This document shows, in pieces, positions 6,236 to 7,656 of a stretch of DNA of 7,656 nt. The notes beneath the pieces are model-generated. The model saw only the letters and a list, made by a program, of their open reading frames with translations, was not told where the DNA came from and did not search any database. Where the stretch lies: assembly GCA_023410155.1 (NCBI GenBank), contig JAEYQF010000272.1:1-7656 (forward strand), given 5' to 3'. The stretch's first letter is position 1, and each line of letters starts with the position of its first letter. The position numbers and the translations under genes were made by a program. This DNA is from Verrucomicrobiota bacterium. Its GTDB lineage: Bacteria > Verrucomicrobiota > Verrucomicrobiia > Opitutales > Opitutaceae.

Positions 6236-6608
6236 CAAGGCGGCGGAGGCCGTGTTTCGTGAGGAGTGTTGTGCGAAAATTGAAGAGCAATCCCACGCGG
6301 CAGGAGGAAAAACGCAGATAGGTCAGCACCTGCGCTTCGTGGACATCGAGCAATGCGTCGACCGCCTTGAGCTCCACGACGACTTTTCCGTCGACGAGAA
6401 AGTCGAGCCGATAGGCATCTTCGATGAGGAGATCCTTGTAGCGGACCGAACAGAGCTTCTGTTCCTCAAAAGCGAGCTGCCGGAGACCCAATTCATGCGC
6501 CAGCGCCTTTTGATATGCCGACTCCAACAGCCCAGGTCCCAAATCGCGATGAACTTCGATTGCAGCCCCGATGATCTGCTCTGTCAGTTGATTGATCTCC
6601 TCGTGCAT
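6228..6608 (-). CDS. GxxExxY family protein, PD-(D/E)xK nuclease-like
   Basis: A 126-residue protein of the GxxExxY family (from memory TIGR04256 / PF13366, PDDEXK_3). The family motif is intact: G26-L-L-E29-S-A-Y32 inside HRDLGPGLLESAYQKAL. A PD-(D/E)xK-like core follows, with D69 in YRLDFLVDG and E79-L-K81 in VVVELKAV, then a helix-strand segment (HEAQVLTYLRFSSCRVGLLFNF) typical of the family's C-terminal half. E29 would be the N-terminal metal ligand. Length is usual and nothing is truncated, so it is probably functional. Members are common and often multicopy in environmental bacteria; their activity is, to my knowledge, unproven. It lies between gatA and gatB in the same direction, so it is probably co-transcribed with them. 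Its Shine-Dalgarno and its stop codon are both formed by the flanking inverted arms. Base composition is lower in GC than its neighbours, hinting at separate ancestry. Confidence 0.93.
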   Translation of the reverse strand: MHEEINQLTEQIIGAAIEVHRDLGPGLLESAYQKALAHELGLRQLAFEEQKLCSVRYKDLLIEDAYRLDFLVDGKVVVELKAVDALLDVHEAQVLTYLRFSSCRVGLLFNFRTTLLTKHGLRRLAL

Positions 6609-6615
6609 GGTTCGG

Positions 6616-6621
6616 CTCTCC
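6616..6621 (-). promoter_or_regulatory. Ribosome binding site formed by the repeat arm
   Basis: On the minus strand GGAGAG precedes the ATG at 6608; the GGAG part ends 9 bases before it. GGAG belongs to the outermost heptamer of the right arm, CACGGAG, where the left arm has CACAGAG. A single A-to-G difference thus creates a usable Shine-Dalgarno for the enclosed gene and supports the chosen start. Confidence 0.6.
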
Positions 6622-6655
6622 GTGAACTCTGTGTCCGAGCTCTGTGCCCTCTATG
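6618..6655. repeat. Right arm of the inverted repeat around the GxxExxY gene
   Basis: This is the inverted partner of 6198-6235. Read as CTCTGTG, exact heptamers start at 6627 and 6640 and one-mismatch heptamers at 6618 (ctccgtg) and 6649 (ctctatg), again spaced 9-13-9. The perfect 25-base core is 6622-6646. The arm lies between the gatA stop (6 bases away) and the GxxExxY start (9 bases away). Confidence 0.93.
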
Positions 6656-6661
6656 GCGAAA

Positions 6662-7656
6662 TCAGAGCTGCGGCACGCGCTGGCTCCAGTCGTGGGCGCG
6701 TTCGTAGGCGGAGGCGATCGCGAGGAGGTTGGCTTCGCCGAAGGGCTGGCCGATGAGTTGCAGACCGATCGGCAGTCCCGCGCTCGTGAATCCGCACGGC
6801 ACGCTGAGGCCCGGCAGGCCCGCGAGATTCACGCCAATCGTGTAGATGTCGCAGAGATACAGCGCGAGCGGGTCGCTCTTTTCGCCCAGCTTGAAGGCCG
6901 GCACCGGCGACGTCGGCGTGAGCAGGGCGTCGACCTCCTTGTAAGCGTTGAGAAAATCCTGACGGATCAACGTCCGGACCTTTTGCGCACGCAGATAGTA
7001 GGCGTCGTAGTAGCCGCTCGAGAGCACATACGTGCCGAGGATGATCCGGCGCTTCACCTCCGGGCCGAAACCTTCGGCGCGCGATTGGTAGTAGAGATCG
7101 ACGATGTCCTTCGCGTTGGCCGAACGGTGGCCGTAGCGAACGCCGTCGTAGCGTGCGAGATTCGACGATGCTTCGGCGGTCGCGATCACGTAGTAGGTAT
7201 CGAGGCAATACTGCGTGTGCGGCAGCGAGACTTCCTTGATTTCGCAACCGAGTGAGCGGTAGTGGGCGACCGCTTTTTCGACCGCGGCGCCGACTTCAGG
7301 ATCGAGACCCTCGCCGAAATATTCCTTCGGGATGCCGAGCTTCCAAGGGCCCTTCTTCGCGGCAAGTTCCGCGCGATAGTCGGGGATATCGGCTTTGAAT
7401 GACGTCGAGTCGCGCTCGTCGTGACCGGCGATCGCACCGAGCACGAGCGCCGCGTCCTCGACCGTGCGCGTGAAGGGCCCGATCTGGTCGAGCGACGAGG
7501 CGAACGCGATCAGACCGTAGCGTGAAACCAATCCGTAGGTGGGCTTGAGCCCGATAACGCCGCAGAGCGCCGCCGGTTGGCGGATCGAGCCGCCGGTGTC
7601 GGAACCGAGCGTCGCGATCGCCTCGCCCGCCGCGAGCGCCGCCGCGCTGCCGCCTG
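6662..7656 (-). CDS. gatA: Asp-tRNA(Asn)/Glu-tRNA(Gln) amidotransferase subunit A (N-terminus missing)
   Basis: GatA is the amidase-signature subunit of GatCAB that frees ammonia from glutamine and channels it to GatB. About 331 C-terminal residues are visible; the gene begins beyond the right edge. The first residues, GGSAAALAAGEAIATLGSDT, followed by GGSIRQPAALCGVIGLKPTYG, are the amidase signature. The nucleophilic serine of DTGGSIRQPA is encoded at 7586-7588, whereas the catalytic lysine and the cis-serine lie just outside. Further family features follow in order: LVSRYGLIAFASSLDQIGPF, DERDSTS, LGIPKEYF, RYDGVRYGHR, EVKRRIILGTYVLSSGYYDAYY and LAGLPGLSVPCGFTSAGLPIGLQLIG, ending RAHDWSQRVPQL. 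This is the full usual C-terminus. The apparent ATG at 7531 is an internal codon. gatC, if linked, would be further right. Transcription runs on through the GxxExxY gene to gatB. Confidence 0.97.
   Translation of the reverse strand, partial: GGSAAALAAGEAIATLGSDTGGSIRQPAALCGVIGLKPTYGLVSRYGLIAFASSLDQIGPFTRTVEDAALVLGAIAGHDERDSTSFKADIPDYRAELAAKKGPWKLGIPKEYFGEGLDPEVGAAVEKAVAHYRSLGCEIKEVSLPHTQYCLDTYYVIATAEASSNLARYDGVRYGHRSANAKDIVDLYYQSRAEGFGPEVKRRIILGTYVLSSGYYDAYYLRAQKVRTLIRQDFLNAYKEVDALLTPTSPVPAFKLGEKSDPLALYLCDIYTIGVNLAGLPGLSVPCGFTSAGLPIGLQLIGQPFGEANLLAIASAYERAHDWSQRVPQL

Larger units (their letters stand above)
6198..6655 (-). mobile_element. Candidate inserted cassette: inverted CACAGAG arms plus GxxExxY gene
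   Basis: A compact unit of about 460 bases in which two inverted arms enclose one nuclease-like gene, placed between gatA and gatB, which are normally adjacent or nearly so. The spacers are symmetrical: 53 bases from the gatA stop to the GxxExxY start, and 54 from its stop to the gatB start. The inside is less GC-rich than the flanks: by hand count, 97 G+C of 180 at 6421-6600 against 38 of 60 at 7261-7320. No transposase and no clear target-site duplication are visible, so mobility is an inference; it may be moved in trans or be a fixed repeat. Confidence 0.45.

Noticed and set aside
6198..6655. CRISPR array or classical insertion sequence
   Set aside because: The heptamers are too short and too close for CRISPR repeats, and there is no transposase; the enclosed gene is a GxxExxY protein.
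5757..6707. Plus-strand open frame of 316 codons across gatB, the repeat arms and the GxxExxY gene
   Set aside because: It reads antisense through two recognised genes and both arms; no supporting motif.

Overview
The window is GC-rich, almost fully coding DNA. It suggests a denitrifying, Gram-negative environmental bacterium, most likely in the Verrucomicrobia (Opitutaceae-like). That assignment is an inference from three things: a NirK with a fused cytochrome c domain, a GxxExxY-family gene, and repeats built on the heptamer CACAGAG, all of which I associate from memory with that group. Nothing in the window (no rRNA) proves the taxon.

Positions 1-3324, plus strand: a denitrification cluster of five genes. 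The 3' part of a copper nitrite reductase fused to a C-terminal c-type heme domain (nirK) is followed by a NirV-like protein (an FGE-sulfatase fold lacking the catalytic cysteines), an SCO-type copper chaperone, a small DUF2249 protein and a Crp/Fnr-family regulator without an Fe-S cysteine cluster. nirV/SCO and SCO/DUF2249 overlap by ATGA, and the ribosome binding site of the regulator gene overlaps the DUF2249 stop, so at least the last four genes look like one translationally coupled unit. The likely logic is a periplasmic NO-producing reductase, its accessory and copper-handling proteins, and a probable NO or redox sensing regulator of the Dnr/NnrR kind.

Positions 3325-4607, plus strand: a short ribosome hibernation factor (HPF/RaiA), a 178-base spacer carrying what looks like a decayed CACAGAG-type repeat, and a 205-residue protein that I do not recognise.

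Positions 4608-7656, minus strand: gatA (5' end outside the window) and gatB, two subunits of the Asp-tRNA(Asn)/Glu-tRNA(Gln) amidotransferase. They are split by a GxxExxY/PD-(D/E)xK-like gene lying between two 38-base inverted arms (34/38 identical, with a perfect 25-base core). A gene-free version of the same kind of inverted repeat sits just downstream of gatB, at the convergent junction with the unknown gene.

The most interesting signal is this repeat family. CACAGAG heptamers are spaced 9-13-9 in each arm of the gene-bearing element and 8-9 in the gene-free one, with a probable decayed 9-12-9 copy before the unknown gene. In the gene-bearing element the repeat itself supplies the Shine-Dalgarno sequence and the stop codon of the nuclease-like gene, so gene and repeat look like a single unit inserted into the gat operon.
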